Shown in pieces: positions 34,761 through 44,102 of a DNA stretch of 64,000 nt (positions are counted from its first letter, which is position 1; each line of letters opens with the position of its first letter). A program made the translations under genes and the position numbers. The notes beneath the pieces are model-generated. The model saw only the letters and a list, made by a program, of their open reading frames with translations. It made no database searches and was not told where the DNA came from. This stretch comes from Pseudomonas sp. RIT409 (GTDB lineage: Bacteria > Pseudomonadota > Gammaproteobacteria > Pseudomonadales > Pseudomonadaceae), in assembly GCF_003052515.2 (NCBI RefSeq), contig NZ_QARE02000001.1, positions 62,001 through 126,000 on the forward strand, given 5' to 3'.

Positions 34761-35723
34761 ATGCGTGCGCTGGCTGCATTGAGTCGTTTTGTCGGCAACA
34801 CCTTCGCCTACTGGGTGCTGCTGTTCGCCGTCCTGGCGTTCCTGTTTCCGACCTGGTTCATCAGCCTCAAGACCCTGATCGTTCCGCTGCTGGGGCTGGT
34901 CATGTTCGGCATGGGCTTGACCCTGAAGCTGGAAGACTTCGCTGAGGTCGTTCGCCATCCCTGGCGCGTAGCGCTGGGCGTCGTCGCCCATTTCGTGATC
35001 ATGCCAGGGGTGGCGTGGCTGCTGTGCCAGGTGTTCCATCTGCCGGCGGAAATCGCCGTCGGGGTGATTCTGGTCGGTTGCTGTCCGAGCGGCACGTCAT
35101 CCAACGTCATGACCTGGCTGGCCAAGGGCGACCTGGCGCTCTCGGTCGCCATCGCTGCCGTGACCACCCTCCTCGCCCCGCTGCTGACCCCGGCGCTGAT
35201 CTGGCTGCTGGCTTCCGCCTGGTTACCGGTGTCCTTCATGGATATGTTCTGGTCGATCCTGCAATTCGTGATGCTGCCCATCATCCTCGGTGTGATCGCC
35301 CAGCGCGTGCTCGGCGAAAAAGTCAGTTATGCCGTCGATGTGCTGCCGCTGATTTCGGTGGTCAGTATCGTGATGATCGTCTGCGCCGTGGTGGCCGCCA
35401 GCCAGGCGAAGATCGCCGAATCCGGTCTGCTGATCATGGCCGTGGTCGTCCTGCACAACAGCTTCGGTTTCCTGCTGGGCTACTTCACCGGCAAGCTGTT
35501 CAAACTGCCACTGCCGCAACGCAAGTCGCTGGCCTTGGAAGTCGGCATGCAGAACTCCGGCCTGGGCGCCGCACTGGCCAGCGCCCACTTCTCGCCACTG
35601 GCGGCAGTGCCCAGCGCGCTGTTCAGCGTGTGGCACAACATATCCGGGGCGTTGCTTTCGACGTATTTCAGGAAAATGGCGCCGGATGATGCCGTGACGG
35701 AAGACCGGCCGGTGGTGGGCTGA
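34761..35723 (+). CDS. Bile acid:sodium symporter family transporter
   Basis: The 320-residue inner-membrane protein has about ten hydrophobic segments. It has the BASS-family landmarks GMGLTLKLEDF, GCCPSGTSSNVMTWLAKGD (the crossover segment) and LALEVGMQNSGLGAALA. Start: ATG 34761 after AAAGGAGCAAGCC. It would import an organic anion with sodium; in bacteria the substrate of this subgroup is usually unknown and is not evident here. Confidence 0.92.
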   Translation: MRALAALSRFVGNTFAYWVLLFAVLAFLFPTWFISLKTLIVPLLGLVMFGMGLTLKLEDFAEVVRHPWRVALGVVAHFVIMPGVAWLLCQVFHLPAEIAVGVILVGCCPSGTSSNVMTWLAKGDLALSVAIAAVTTLLAPLLTPALIWLLASAWLPVSFMDMFWSILQFVMLPIILGVIAQRVLGEKVSYAVDVLPLISVVSIVMIVCAVVAASQAKIAESGLLIMAVVVLHNSFGFLLGYFTGKLFKLPLPQRKSLALEVGMQNSGLGAALASAHFSPLAAVPSALFSVWHNISGALLSTYFRKMAPDDAVTEDRPVVG

Positions 35724-35837
35724 TCCGTATCATCCGATACCCCGCTCGATACCGTGAGAGCGAATTCATTCGCGATGCAAGGGTGCTGGCGATAACGGCG
35801 CTCCAGCCTACGTCGATATCGCCTGATGCCCAGAGGA

Positions 35838-35867
35838 AAGGCACTCCGATTCACATCGGAGTGCCTT
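35838..35867. terminator. Bidirectional terminator
   Basis: AAGGCACTCCGA and TCGGAGTGCCTT form a perfect 12-bp stem with loop TTCACA, placed between the convergent stops at 35723 and 35870. The minus-strand gene ends only 3 bases away. Confidence 0.85.
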
Positions 35868-35869
35868 GA

Positions 35870-37741
35870 CTAGCGCACGTCCCCTCTCAACGCCGCCACT
35901 CGTTCGCGCACCGCTGCAGGTTGCGAGGCATCCCCCGCCATCGCAGGCCCCGCCACCAGCGTCACCCGCGACCACAACCGCCGAAACACACCTTTATTGG
36001 GGTCTCGGCTGAAGAAGCTGCCCCACAGCCCTTGCAACGCCATGGGGATCACCGGCACATGGGTTTCCTCTAGCACGCGGGTCATGCCACCTTTGAACGC
36101 GTCGATTTCACCTGTGGTGGTCAGTTTCCCTTCGGGGAAAATGCACACCAGCTCGCCGTCTTCAAGGTATTCGGCGATACGTTTGAACGCCTGGTCGTAG
36201 ATGAGCAGGTCCTCGCCCCGCCCGGCAATCGGAATCGCGCCCGCCGTGCGGAAGATGAAGTTGAGCACCGGCAGGTTGAAGATTTTGTAGTACATGACGA
36301 AACGGATAGGCCGACGCACCGAACCTGCGATCAGCAGCGCATCGACGAACGACACATGGTTGCAAACCAGCAGCGCCGCGCCCTCATCAGGGATCTGCTC
36401 AAGGTCGCGATGCTCGACGCGGTACATGGAATGGCTGAGCAGCCAGATCATGAAGCGCATGGTGAATTCGGGGACGATCTTGAAGATGTAAGCGTTGACC
36501 GCGATGTTCATCAGCGAGATGACCAGGAACAGCTGCGGGATCGACAGCTTTACCACGCTGAGAAAGATGATCGACACGATCGCCGAGACCACCATGAACA
36601 GGGCATTGAGGATGTTGTTGGACGCGATCACCCGCGAGCGTTCTTTCTCCGGGGTGCGGGACTGGATCAGGGCGTACAGCGGCACGATATAGAAGCCGCC
36701 GAAAATGCCGATACCGAGGACGTCCAGCAACACCCACCACGCCTGGTCGTAACTCAGCACGGCCAGCCAGTCGTTGTCCTGGACGTTTTGCGGGAATCCC
36801 CCCGAGTGCCACCACAGCAACAGCCCGAATACCGTCAGGCCCATGGAGCCGAATGGGACCAGGCCGATTTCCACTTTGTGGCCCGACAGCCGCTCGCAGA
36901 GCAAGGAACCCGCAGCGATGCCGATAGAAAAGACCGTCAGGATCAGGGTGACGACGGTTTCGTCGCCGTAAAGAAATTCCTTGGCATAGGCCGGGATCTG
37001 GGTCAGATAAATCGCGCCGACGAACCAGAACCAGGAATTGCCGACGATGGAGCGGGACACCGCTTTGGTCTGCCCCAGGCCGAGTTTGAGGGTGGCCCAG
37101 GATTCGCTGAAAATGTTCCAGTTCAGGCGCAGGTCGGGCGTGGCGGCCGCTGCCGGGGGGATGCTTCGGCTGGCGAAGTACCCCAGACACGCCACCGCGA
37201 CCATGGCGGTGGACACCACCGGTGCGTAGTGCGTCGTCGACATCATGATCCCGGCAGCGATGGTGCCCGCCAGAATGGCCAGAAAAGTGCCCATTTCCAC
37301 CAGACCGTTGCCACCCACCAGTTCGTTTTCATGCAAATGCTGGGGCAGGATCGAGTACTTGACCGGGCCGAAGAGCGCCGAATGGGTGCCCATGGCGAAC
37401 AACGCCGCGAGCATCAGTGACAGGTGGTCGAAGAGAAACCCGAGCGCCCCGACCAGCATGATGCCGATCTCCAGCGCCTTGATCATGCGGATCAACCTGT
37501 CCTTGGGGTATTTCTCGCCAAATTGCCCGGCCAGTGCCGAAAACAGGAAGAAGGGCAGGATGAACAGCAAGGCGCAGAGGTTGACGTAAATCGATCGGTC
37601 ACCGTCGAGGGTCAGCTTGTAGAGAATGGCAAGGATCAGCGATTGCTTGAAGATGTTGTCATTGAACGCCCCAAGGGACTGGGTCACGAAAAACGGCAAA
37701 AAGCGCCGCTTGCCCAACAAACTGAACTGCGTCTGACTCAT
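35870..37741 (-). CDS. MFS transporter fused to lysophospholipid acyltransferase (LplT-PlsC-like)
   Basis: The 623-residue inner-membrane protein has a 12-helix major-facilitator domain in residues 1 to about 420, starting PFFVTQSLGAFNDNIFKQS, the LplT-type lysophospholipid flippase motif. Residues about 435-623 are a PlsC-type acyltransferase with the HX4D motif in NHVSFVD, the FPEG motif in CIFPEGKLT and PVIPMALQG. The pair would move lysophospholipid inward and re-acylate it; Aas of enterobacteria has the related domains but with an acyl-ACP synthetase, which is missing here. The ribosome site before ATG 37741 is weak. Confidence 0.92.
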   Translation of the reverse strand: MSQTQFSLLGKRRFLPFFVTQSLGAFNDNIFKQSLILAILYKLTLDGDRSIYVNLCALLFILPFFLFSALAGQFGEKYPKDRLIRMIKALEIGIMLVGALGFLFDHLSLMLAALFAMGTHSALFGPVKYSILPQHLHENELVGGNGLVEMGTFLAILAGTIAAGIMMSTTHYAPVVSTAMVAVACLGYFASRSIPPAAAATPDLRLNWNIFSESWATLKLGLGQTKAVSRSIVGNSWFWFVGAIYLTQIPAYAKEFLYGDETVVTLILTVFSIGIAAGSLLCERLSGHKVEIGLVPFGSMGLTVFGLLLWWHSGGFPQNVQDNDWLAVLSYDQAWWVLLDVLGIGIFGGFYIVPLYALIQSRTPEKERSRVIASNNILNALFMVVSAIVSIIFLSVVKLSIPQLFLVISLMNIAVNAYIFKIVPEFTMRFMIWLLSHSMYRVEHRDLEQIPDEGAALLVCNHVSFVDALLIAGSVRRPIRFVMYYKIFNLPVLNFIFRTAGAIPIAGRGEDLLIYDQAFKRIAEYLEDGELVCIFPEGKLTTTGEIDAFKGGMTRVLEETHVPVIPMALQGLWGSFFSRDPNKGVFRRLWSRVTLVAGPAMAGDASQPAAVRERVAALRGDVR

Positions 37742-37895
37742 CGTCCGTGGTCCTGAATAGCGCCGTGCTCGGCTTTTTGAATGCAGCTTCGGGAGGACGC
37801 CACAGCGCCGACCCGAGCCACATTGAAAACGCTGGCCGAGGGGATGTCGATCATTTCAGGGCAAATGTGCTTCGCCGCGCCAGATCTGAGGGCAA

Positions 37896-39041
37896 TCAGC
37901 CACGCGATCTGGCGATGCAAGGCGAAACGAACAGCTCGCCTTTGTAGGCCCCCACCAGCGTTCGCTTCATGATGACCAGCCACAACGCTGCCAGCCCGAT
38001 CACCAATACGCTGCCGAGCACGGCGAAGAATTCCAGATGCAGCACGCTGCCCAGCCTCAGGGTGGTCAGGGCAAACACACCGAGTGGGAAGGTGAACGCC
38101 CACCAGCCCAGATTGAACGGGATGCCGTTGCGCAGGTAACGCAGGGTGATCAGCACGGCGAGCAGCAGCCACCACACCCCGACGCCCCACAGTACGATGC
38201 CTGCGATCAAGCCCAGCCCTGCCGCAACGTCGCCGATGCCGGGCAACCCATTGGCGGCAAAAATGGCTGGTGAGTCAGCGCCCAATACCAACAGGCCAAA
38301 CGCCCCGGTGCTGATCGGTCCGAGCGCCAGCCAACTCGATGCGGCCATGTTGGCGTGGGGCAACTTGTGCAGCGCCATGCGCAGCACCAGGATCGTCAGA
38401 ATGCTGAATGCCACCGGCACCGACAGCCCCCACAGCACATAGCCGGTGACGAGGACGTTGAACTGGCGGTGCGCGTCCGTCAGATGCGGCGCCAGCAAAC
38501 CGCCGCTGGCCGCAGCGACTTCCGCGGCCACCACCGGTAACAGCCAGACGGCGGTCATCTGATCGATGCTGTGCTCTTGGCGAGTGAACATCAAGAACGG
38601 AATCAATATGCCGCAGGCCAATGCCATCACCACATCGACCCACCACAGCATCTCGGCCAGGGGCAACACCGCGCTGCCCCAACGGGGCAGACCGAAAATC
38701 AACAGCCCATTGATGAGGGTGGCCAAGCCCATCGGGACAGTACCGAAAAACATCGAAACCGTTGAATGCCCGAAGATCCGCCGCGCCTCATCGAAAAACA
38801 TCACCCAGCGGGCGGCGTATAGAAAACCGAAGATCAGGAACAGGACGACATCGAAGCACCACAACGCCTCGGCCAGTGACCACAAGCCGGGCACCGGAAA
38901 AGGAAGCTGGGTCAGGGCCGCTGACAGAACCCCAGTGCCCATGGTCGCAGCGAACCAATTCGGGGTGAACTGGCGAATGACTTCAAGGGGGTGGCTCAAT
39001 TGGCCGAAGGGTTTGGGCAGCAGAAACAAGGGATGACTCAT
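37896..39041 (-). CDS. TDT/SLAC1-family anion transporter (TehA-like)
   Basis: The 381-residue protein has about ten membrane helices. The N-terminal FTPNWFAATMGTGVLSAAL block and the conserved NLGWWAFTFPLGVFALTTLRLG segment are typical of the tellurite-resistance/dicarboxylate and SLAC1 channel family. Start: ATG 39041 after GAGAGGAGCCGTCC. The transported anion (dicarboxylate, sulfite or similar) cannot be read from sequence. It lies divergent from the kinase gene at 39274; the shared gap of about 230 bp is AT-rich near 39075-39145. Confidence 0.9.
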   Translation of the reverse strand: MSHPLFLLPKPFGQLSHPLEVIRQFTPNWFAATMGTGVLSAALTQLPFPVPGLWSLAEALWCFDVVLFLIFGFLYAARWVMFFDEARRIFGHSTVSMFFGTVPMGLATLINGLLIFGLPRWGSAVLPLAEMLWWVDVVMALACGILIPFLMFTRQEHSIDQMTAVWLLPVVAAEVAAASGGLLAPHLTDAHRQFNVLVTGYVLWGLSVPVAFSILTILVLRMALHKLPHANMAASSWLALGPISTGAFGLLVLGADSPAIFAANGLPGIGDVAAGLGLIAGIVLWGVGVWWLLLAVLITLRYLRNGIPFNLGWWAFTFPLGVFALTTLRLGSVLHLEFFAVLGSVLVIGLAALWLVIMKRTLVGAYKGELFVSPCIARSRG

Positions 39042-39273
39042 GGACGGCTCCTCTCCTCTCGTGAGGTGGTCACCATATTAAATTGCCCACTGTTATCGAC
39101 TAAGCGGGTAATTTCTCTATCAGTCATAGATTTTACAGATATGCGAAATCAGCCCCCTGCGACACCCCGCCGCTGCGACCTTGGTCGAGAAAGACGAACG
39201 CCACTCGCCATGCGAGACTGTCCAACCGGTGAAGGATCACCGCCGATTGTCGTTGCCCGAATCCGGAGTTGTC

Positions 39274-42200
39274 ATGTCACTGTCCAGCGGATTGATCGCT
39301 GCCGTCGCCCTGGCCTATATGGCCATCATGTTCGCCATCGCCTTCTACGGCGACAGACGCAGCGCAGCCTTGCCGCCGCGTCTGCGCGCGTGGGTGTACA
39401 GCCTGTCGTTGGCGGTGTACTGCACCAGTTGGACCTTCTTCGGCGCGGTCGGCCAGGCTGCTGAACAACTGTGGTCGTTTTTGCCGATCTACCTGGGCCC
39501 TATCGTCATGATGGTGCTGGCGCCCTGGGTGATGCAGAAGATGGTGCTGATCAGTAAACAGGAAAACATTACCTCCATCGCCGACTTCATCGCCGCCCGA
39601 TACGGCAAATCCCAGACGCTGGCGGTGGTGGTGGCACTGATCTGCCTGATCGGCGTGCTCCCTTACATCGCGCTGCAACTCAAAGGCATCGTGCTGGGGG
39701 TGAACATTCTGATCGGCGCGGGAGCCGACGCCACCGGCACGCGCGCACAGGACACGGCGCTGATCGTGTCGCTGGTGCTGGCACTGTTCACCATCGTCTT
39801 CGGCACGCGCAATCTGGATGCCACCGAGCACCACCGGGGCATGGTGCTGGCCATCGCATTCGAATCACTGGTCAAGCTGTTCGCGTTCATGGCCGTAGGC
39901 GTGTTCGTGACGTTCGGCCTGTATGACGGGGTCGACGATCTGTTCAATCAGGCCATGCTGGCACCGCGGCTGGAGGCGTACTGGGAAGAAACCATCAACT
40001 GGCCGTCGATGGTGGTGCAGACCGGCGTGGCGATGATGGCCATCGTGTGCCTGCCCCGGCAGTTTCATGTCACCGTCGTGGAAAACATCGAACCGCAGGA
40101 CCTGCGCCTGGCCAAGTGGGTGTTCCCGACCTACCTGCTGCTCGCCGGCCTCTTCGTGGTGCCCATCGCCCTCGCCGGGCAGATGCTGCTGCCCACCTCG
40201 GTATTGCCTGACTCCTTCGTGATCAGCGTGCCATTGGCCCATGCTCACCCGGCTCTGGCCATGCTGGCGTTCATCGGCGGCGCGTCGGCCGCCACCGGCA
40301 TGGTGATCGTCGCCAGCGTCGCGCTGTCGACCATGGTGTCCAACGACATGCTGCTGCCTTGGCTGTTACGGCGCAAAACGGCCGAACGCCCCTTCGAAGT
40401 CTTCCGCTACTGGATGCTCTCGGTCCGTCGGGTGAGCATCGTCGTGATTCTGCTGCTGGCGTACGTCAGCTATCGCCTGTTGGGTTCGACGGCCAGCCTG
40501 GCCACCATCGGGCAGATCGCCTTCGCCGCGATCACCCAATTGGCCCCGGCCATGATCGGCGCCCTCTACTGGAAGCCTGCCAACCGCCGCGGTGTGTTCG
40601 CGGGTCTGGCGGCGGGGGTGTTCATCTGGTTCTACACCCTGGTGCTGCCATTGGCCACGCACAGCATGGGCTGGTCGTTGAACAGTTTTCCACTCCTGGC
40701 CTGGCTGCACGGCAATCCATTCAACCTGCCGATTTCCCCATTGACGCAAGGCGTGGTGCTGTCGATGGCGGGGAATTTCGCCTTGTTCGTGTGGGTGTCC
40801 CTGCTCTCGCGAACCCGCGTCTCCGAGCACTGGCAGGCCGGGCGGTTCATTGGCCAGGAGTTGAACGCGCGCCCTCACCAGCGCTCTCTGCTGGCCGTGC
40901 AAATCGAAGACTTGCTCAAACTGTCGGCCCGTTTCGTCGGCGAAGAACGCGCGCAACAGAGCTTCATTCGCTTCGCCTACCGGCAAGGCAAGGGCTTCAA
41001 TCCGAATCAGAACGCCAACGGTGAGTGGATCGCCCACACCGAGCGCCTGCTGTCTGGCGTACTGGGGACGTCGTCCACACGGGCGGTGGTCAAAGCCGCC
41101 ATCGAAGGCCGCGACATGCAGCTTGAAGATGTGGTGCGCATCGCCGACGAGGCGTCGGAAGTGCTGCAATTCAACCGCGCGCTGTTGCAAGGGGCCATCG
41201 AGAACATCACCCAAGGGATCAGCGTGGTGGATCAGTCCTTGAGGTTGGTGGCCTGGAACGACCGCTATCTCGAACTGTTCAACTACCCGGACGGGCTGAT
41301 CAGCGTGGGCCGGCCGATTGCCGACATCATCCGGTACAACGCCGAGCGAGGCCTGCTGGGCCCGGGTGAGGCGGAAGTGCATGTCGCCCGGCGTCTGCAC
41401 TGGATGCGCCAGGGTCGTGCCCACACCTCCGAGCGCCTGTTTCCCAACGGCCGTGTGATCGAGCTGATCGGCAACCCCATGCCAGGGGGTGGGTTCGTCA
41501 TGAGCTTCACCGACATCACGGCCTTCCGCGACGCCGAGCAGGCGCTCAAGGGCGCCAACGAAAGCCTCGAACAGCGCGTGGCCGAACGTACCCGCGAGCT
41601 CTCGCAATTGAACCTGGCCCTGACCGAAGCCAAGGCCCACGCCGAAGCGGCCAACCAGTCCAAGACGCGCTTCCTGGCGGCGGTCAGCCACGACCTGATG
41701 CAACCCATGAACGCCGCACGGCTGTTTTCCGCAGCGCTGCTGCACGTCGACGAACGCATCCCGGAGGAGGCCTTGAAACTGATCCAGCACCTGGACAGTT
41801 CGTTACGCTCCGCCGAAGACCTGATCAGCGATTTGCTCGACATTTCCCGGCTGGAAAACGGCAAGTTCACGCCGACCATCACACCTTTTCCCCTCAACAA
41901 TCTGTTCGACACCCTCGGTGCCGAATTCAAGGCGCTGGCGCACGAGCAAGGCTTGAGCTTTCGAGTGCGCGGCAGTCACTTGCGCGTGGCCAGCGACGCC
42001 AAGCTGCTGCGCCGGGTGCTGCAAAACTTCCTGACCAACGCCTTCCGCTACGCCAAAGGGCCGATCCTGCTGGGAGTGCGACGCAAGGGGGCGAACGTGA
42101 GCCTGGAGGTGTGGGACCGAGGCCCGGGCATTCCCGAAGACAAACGTCAGGTGATCTTCGAGGAGTTCAAACGCCTGGACAGCCATCAGACCCGCGCTGA

Positions 42201-42747
42201 AAAGGGTCTTGGGCTGGGGCTGGCGATCGCCGATGGCCTGTGCCGCGTGTTGGGGCACACGCTGGAGGTGCGCTCTTGGCCAGGCCAAGGCAGCGTGTTC
42301 AGTGTCGAGGTGCCGCTGGCGCGTACGCAAGACGTGCCGCAAGCCGAGGGGACAGAACCGAAGAAAGCCGCTCTCAACGGAACGCAGGTGCTGTGCATCG
42401 ATAATGAAGACAGCATCCTCATCGGGATGAACAGCCTGCTCAGCCGCTGGGGTTGCCAAGTGTGGACGGCGCGCAATCGCGACGAATGCCAGGCCCTGCT
42501 CAACGAGGGCGTACGCCCTCATCTGGCGCTGGTGGATTACCATCTGGACCACGGCGAAACCGGCACTGATCTGATGGCCTGGCTGCGCACGCAGTTGGGC
42601 GAGCCGGTGCCCGGGGTGTTGATCAGTGCCGATGGCCGTCCGGAACTGGTGGCGCAGGTGCACGCCGCGGGGCTGGACTACTTGGCCAAACCGGTGAAGC
42701 CTGCCGCACTGCGTGCGTTGCTGAGCCGCCACGTCAGCCTGAGTTGA
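39274..42747 (+). CDS. Hybrid sensor histidine kinase with sodium/solute-symporter domain (MxtR/CrbS-like)
   Basis: The 1157-residue inner-membrane sensor starts at ATG 39274, nine bases after GGAG. Residues 1 to about 510 are a 12-13 helix SSS domain (SWTFFGAVGQAAEQLW, SIADFIAARYGKS). A STAC-like linker and a PAS domain (ENITQGISVVDQSLRLVAWNDRYLELFNYP) follow. The histidine-kinase core has SHDLMQPMNAARLF with phospho-acceptor His806 and ATPase boxes (NFLTNAFRYAKG, LGLGLAIADGL). A C-terminal receiver carries Asp1088 in VDYHLD. Size and layout match MxtR/CrbS, which with the regulator ErdR/CrbR controls acetate use in Pseudomonas. The specific assignment is likely but not certain; no regulator gene is adjacent. 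Confidence 0.88.
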   Translation: MSLSSGLIAAVALAYMAIMFAIAFYGDRRSAALPPRLRAWVYSLSLAVYCTSWTFFGAVGQAAEQLWSFLPIYLGPIVMMVLAPWVMQKMVLISKQENITSIADFIAARYGKSQTLAVVVALICLIGVLPYIALQLKGIVLGVNILIGAGADATGTRAQDTALIVSLVLALFTIVFGTRNLDATEHHRGMVLAIAFESLVKLFAFMAVGVFVTFGLYDGVDDLFNQAMLAPRLEAYWEETINWPSMVVQTGVAMMAIVCLPRQFHVTVVENIEPQDLRLAKWVFPTYLLLAGLFVVPIALAGQMLLPTSVLPDSFVISVPLAHAHPALAMLAFIGGASAATGMVIVASVALSTMVSNDMLLPWLLRRKTAERPFEVFRYWMLSVRRVSIVVILLLAYVSYRLLGSTASLATIGQIAFAAITQLAPAMIGALYWKPANRRGVFAGLAAGVFIWFYTLVLPLATHSMGWSLNSFPLLAWLHGNPFNLPISPLTQGVVLSMAGNFALFVWVSLLSRTRVSEHWQAGRFIGQELNARPHQRSLLAVQIEDLLKLSARFVGEERAQQSFIRFAYRQGKGFNPNQNANGEWIAHTERLLSGVLGTSSTRAVVKAAIEGRDMQLEDVVRIADEASEVLQFNRALLQGAIENITQGISVVDQSLRLVAWNDRYLELFNYPDGLISVGRPIADIIRYNAERGLLGPGEAEVHVARRLHWMRQGRAHTSERLFPNGRVIELIGNPMPGGGFVMSFTDITAFRDAEQALKGANESLEQRVAERTRELSQLNLALTEAKAHAEAANQSKTRFLAAVSHDLMQPMNAARLFSAALLHVDERIPEEALKLIQHLDSSLRSAEDLISDLLDISRLENGKFTPTITPFPLNNLFDTLGAEFKALAHEQGLSFRVRGSHLRVASDAKLLRRVLQNFLTNAFRYAKGPILLGVRRKGANVSLEVWDRGPGIPEDKRQVIFEEFKRLDSHQTRAEKGLGLGLAIADGLCRVLGHTLEVRSWPGQGSVFSVEVPLARTQDVPQAEGTEPKKAALNGTQVLCIDNEDSILIGMNSLLSRWGCQVWTARNRDECQALLNEGVRPHLALVDYHLDHGETGTDLMAWLRTQLGEPVPGVLISADGRPELVAQVHAAGLDYLAKPVKPAALRALLSRHVSLS

Positions 42748-42768
42748 TTGCCCCCCCGCGCTAGCAGA

Positions 42769-42848
42769 AACAGGGGGCGGCGGCTGACGAAACGCCATCG
42801 CCCCCTAGTGTTCAGCGAGATCCACGGTGACCGCAACAACGGTCACCG
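42769..42848. terminator. Two hairpins between convergent genes
   Basis: AGGGGGCG...CGCCCCCT (about 42769-42807, long loop) and CGGTGACCG-CAACAA-CGGTCACCG (42825-42848) lie between the stops at 42747 and 42856. Neither has a clear T-run. They probably end or stabilise both transcripts. Confidence 0.45.
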
Positions 42849-42855
42849 CGAGCCG

Positions 42856-43710
42856 CTACCTCGACTTGCGGAACACGAACATCAGCCCCACCACGATCAA
42901 CACCATGCCCAATACGCTCAACAACGCCAGGCGATTGCCGAAGATCAGGTAATCCATAATGGCGGTCACTGCGGGCACCAGATAGAAAAGACTGGTGACA
43001 TTGACCAGGTTGCCCTGGGCGATCAGTCGGTACAGCAGGAAGGTCGCCAAGACCGAAACCACCAGCCCCATATACAGCACAGGCACGTAGAAGCCGACGC
43101 TGTGCTCGAAGTGGAAGGGTTGAAACGGCACGAAGGCCGCGCACACCAGCGTTCCAGCGAAATACTGAACCGGCAGGGTGCCGAGCGGGTTGTCGGTGAT
43201 GCGTTTCTGCATGATCGAGCCGCCGGTCATAGCCAACATGCCCAGCACGCCGAACAGCATGCCGGCCAGGGATCCACCGTCGCCAATCCCTTGGAACACC
43301 ACCAACACCAGACCGGCCAGCCCCAGGCTCAAGCCGAACATCCTCGACACTGAACGGCTGCGCTCCACCATGACGGCGGTGAGAATCGGCTGCACGCCCA
43401 TGATGGTCGCCATGACCCCCGGCGCCACTTTCATGTCCAGTGCCAGCAGATAACAGATTTGGTAGGCGCCCAGCAGCACGGCACCCGTCATCAGGGCGAA
43501 GCGCATCGGCTGGCCGGTGGCGGGCAGCCTATAGCCCAGGGAGGGAATCAGAATGGCCAGCGCGATCAGCGCCAGTACGAAGCGGAACAACAGAAAGGCA
43601 AAGGGCGATGCGTGGGTCAGACCCCACTTGGAAACGATCGCTCCGCTGCTCCACAGCAGAACGAACAGGGTCGTCGTGGCCAGCGAGGCCAGGGCTTTGT
43701 TAGCGAACAT
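42856..43710 (-). CDS. EamA/DMT-superfamily exporter
   Basis: The 284-residue inner-membrane protein consists of two five-helix EamA repeats (FVLLWSSGAIVSKWGL at the start, GVLGMLAMTGGSIMQKR at the second half, ending in a basic FRKSR tail). It belongs to the drug/metabolite transporter superfamily; substrates are often amino acids or metabolites but cannot be inferred here. Start: ATG 43710. Confidence 0.88.
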   Translation of the reverse strand: MFANKALASLATTTLFVLLWSSGAIVSKWGLTHASPFAFLLFRFVLALIALAILIPSLGYRLPATGQPMRFALMTGAVLLGAYQICYLLALDMKVAPGVMATIMGVQPILTAVMVERSRSVSRMFGLSLGLAGLVLVVFQGIGDGGSLAGMLFGVLGMLAMTGGSIMQKRITDNPLGTLPVQYFAGTLVCAAFVPFQPFHFEHSVGFYVPVLYMGLVVSVLATFLLYRLIAQGNLVNVTSLFYLVPAVTAIMDYLIFGNRLALLSVLGMVLIVVGLMFVFRKSR

Positions 43711-44102
43711 GGTGTCACCTGTGATTCAGACAAAATCGGACCCGGCGCGAAACCGGATTCACATACGTTTTGTTGGGTGTTGCAGGCGAGGATCGACAGC
43801 GTGAGAAGCGTCGATCAGCCCAGCACAACCACGGCAGGCGGTGCGACGACGCACACGACCGGGCTGCTCACAGGAGAAGGTGGAGGGTAACGCGTGATAA
43901 AGGCGACTTGCATGCACCCGCACGGATCGGCAGCAGCGACGGCTGCGGCGTGGAACGCGATGTGTGGGCCGAATGCAGGCATTGTCTGCGCCTTTGAGAA
44001 AGAGGAGTACCAGGATATTGCAACGTGTTGCAGTACCGGCGACGACTATACCCAGCCGACCGGCACCCATGCAACCGCCAATTGCGACACCGGCCCTGAG
44101 GG
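43711..44102. other. Intergenic region with a TGCAAC/GTTGCA palindrome
   Basis: No supportable gene was found in these 392 bases; short frames on both strands (for example 43894-44136) have poor ribosome sites and arbitrary composition. It must contain the EamA promoter. TGCAAC-GT-GTTGCA (44019-44032) is a perfect inverted repeat that may be a regulator site. Confidence 0.5.
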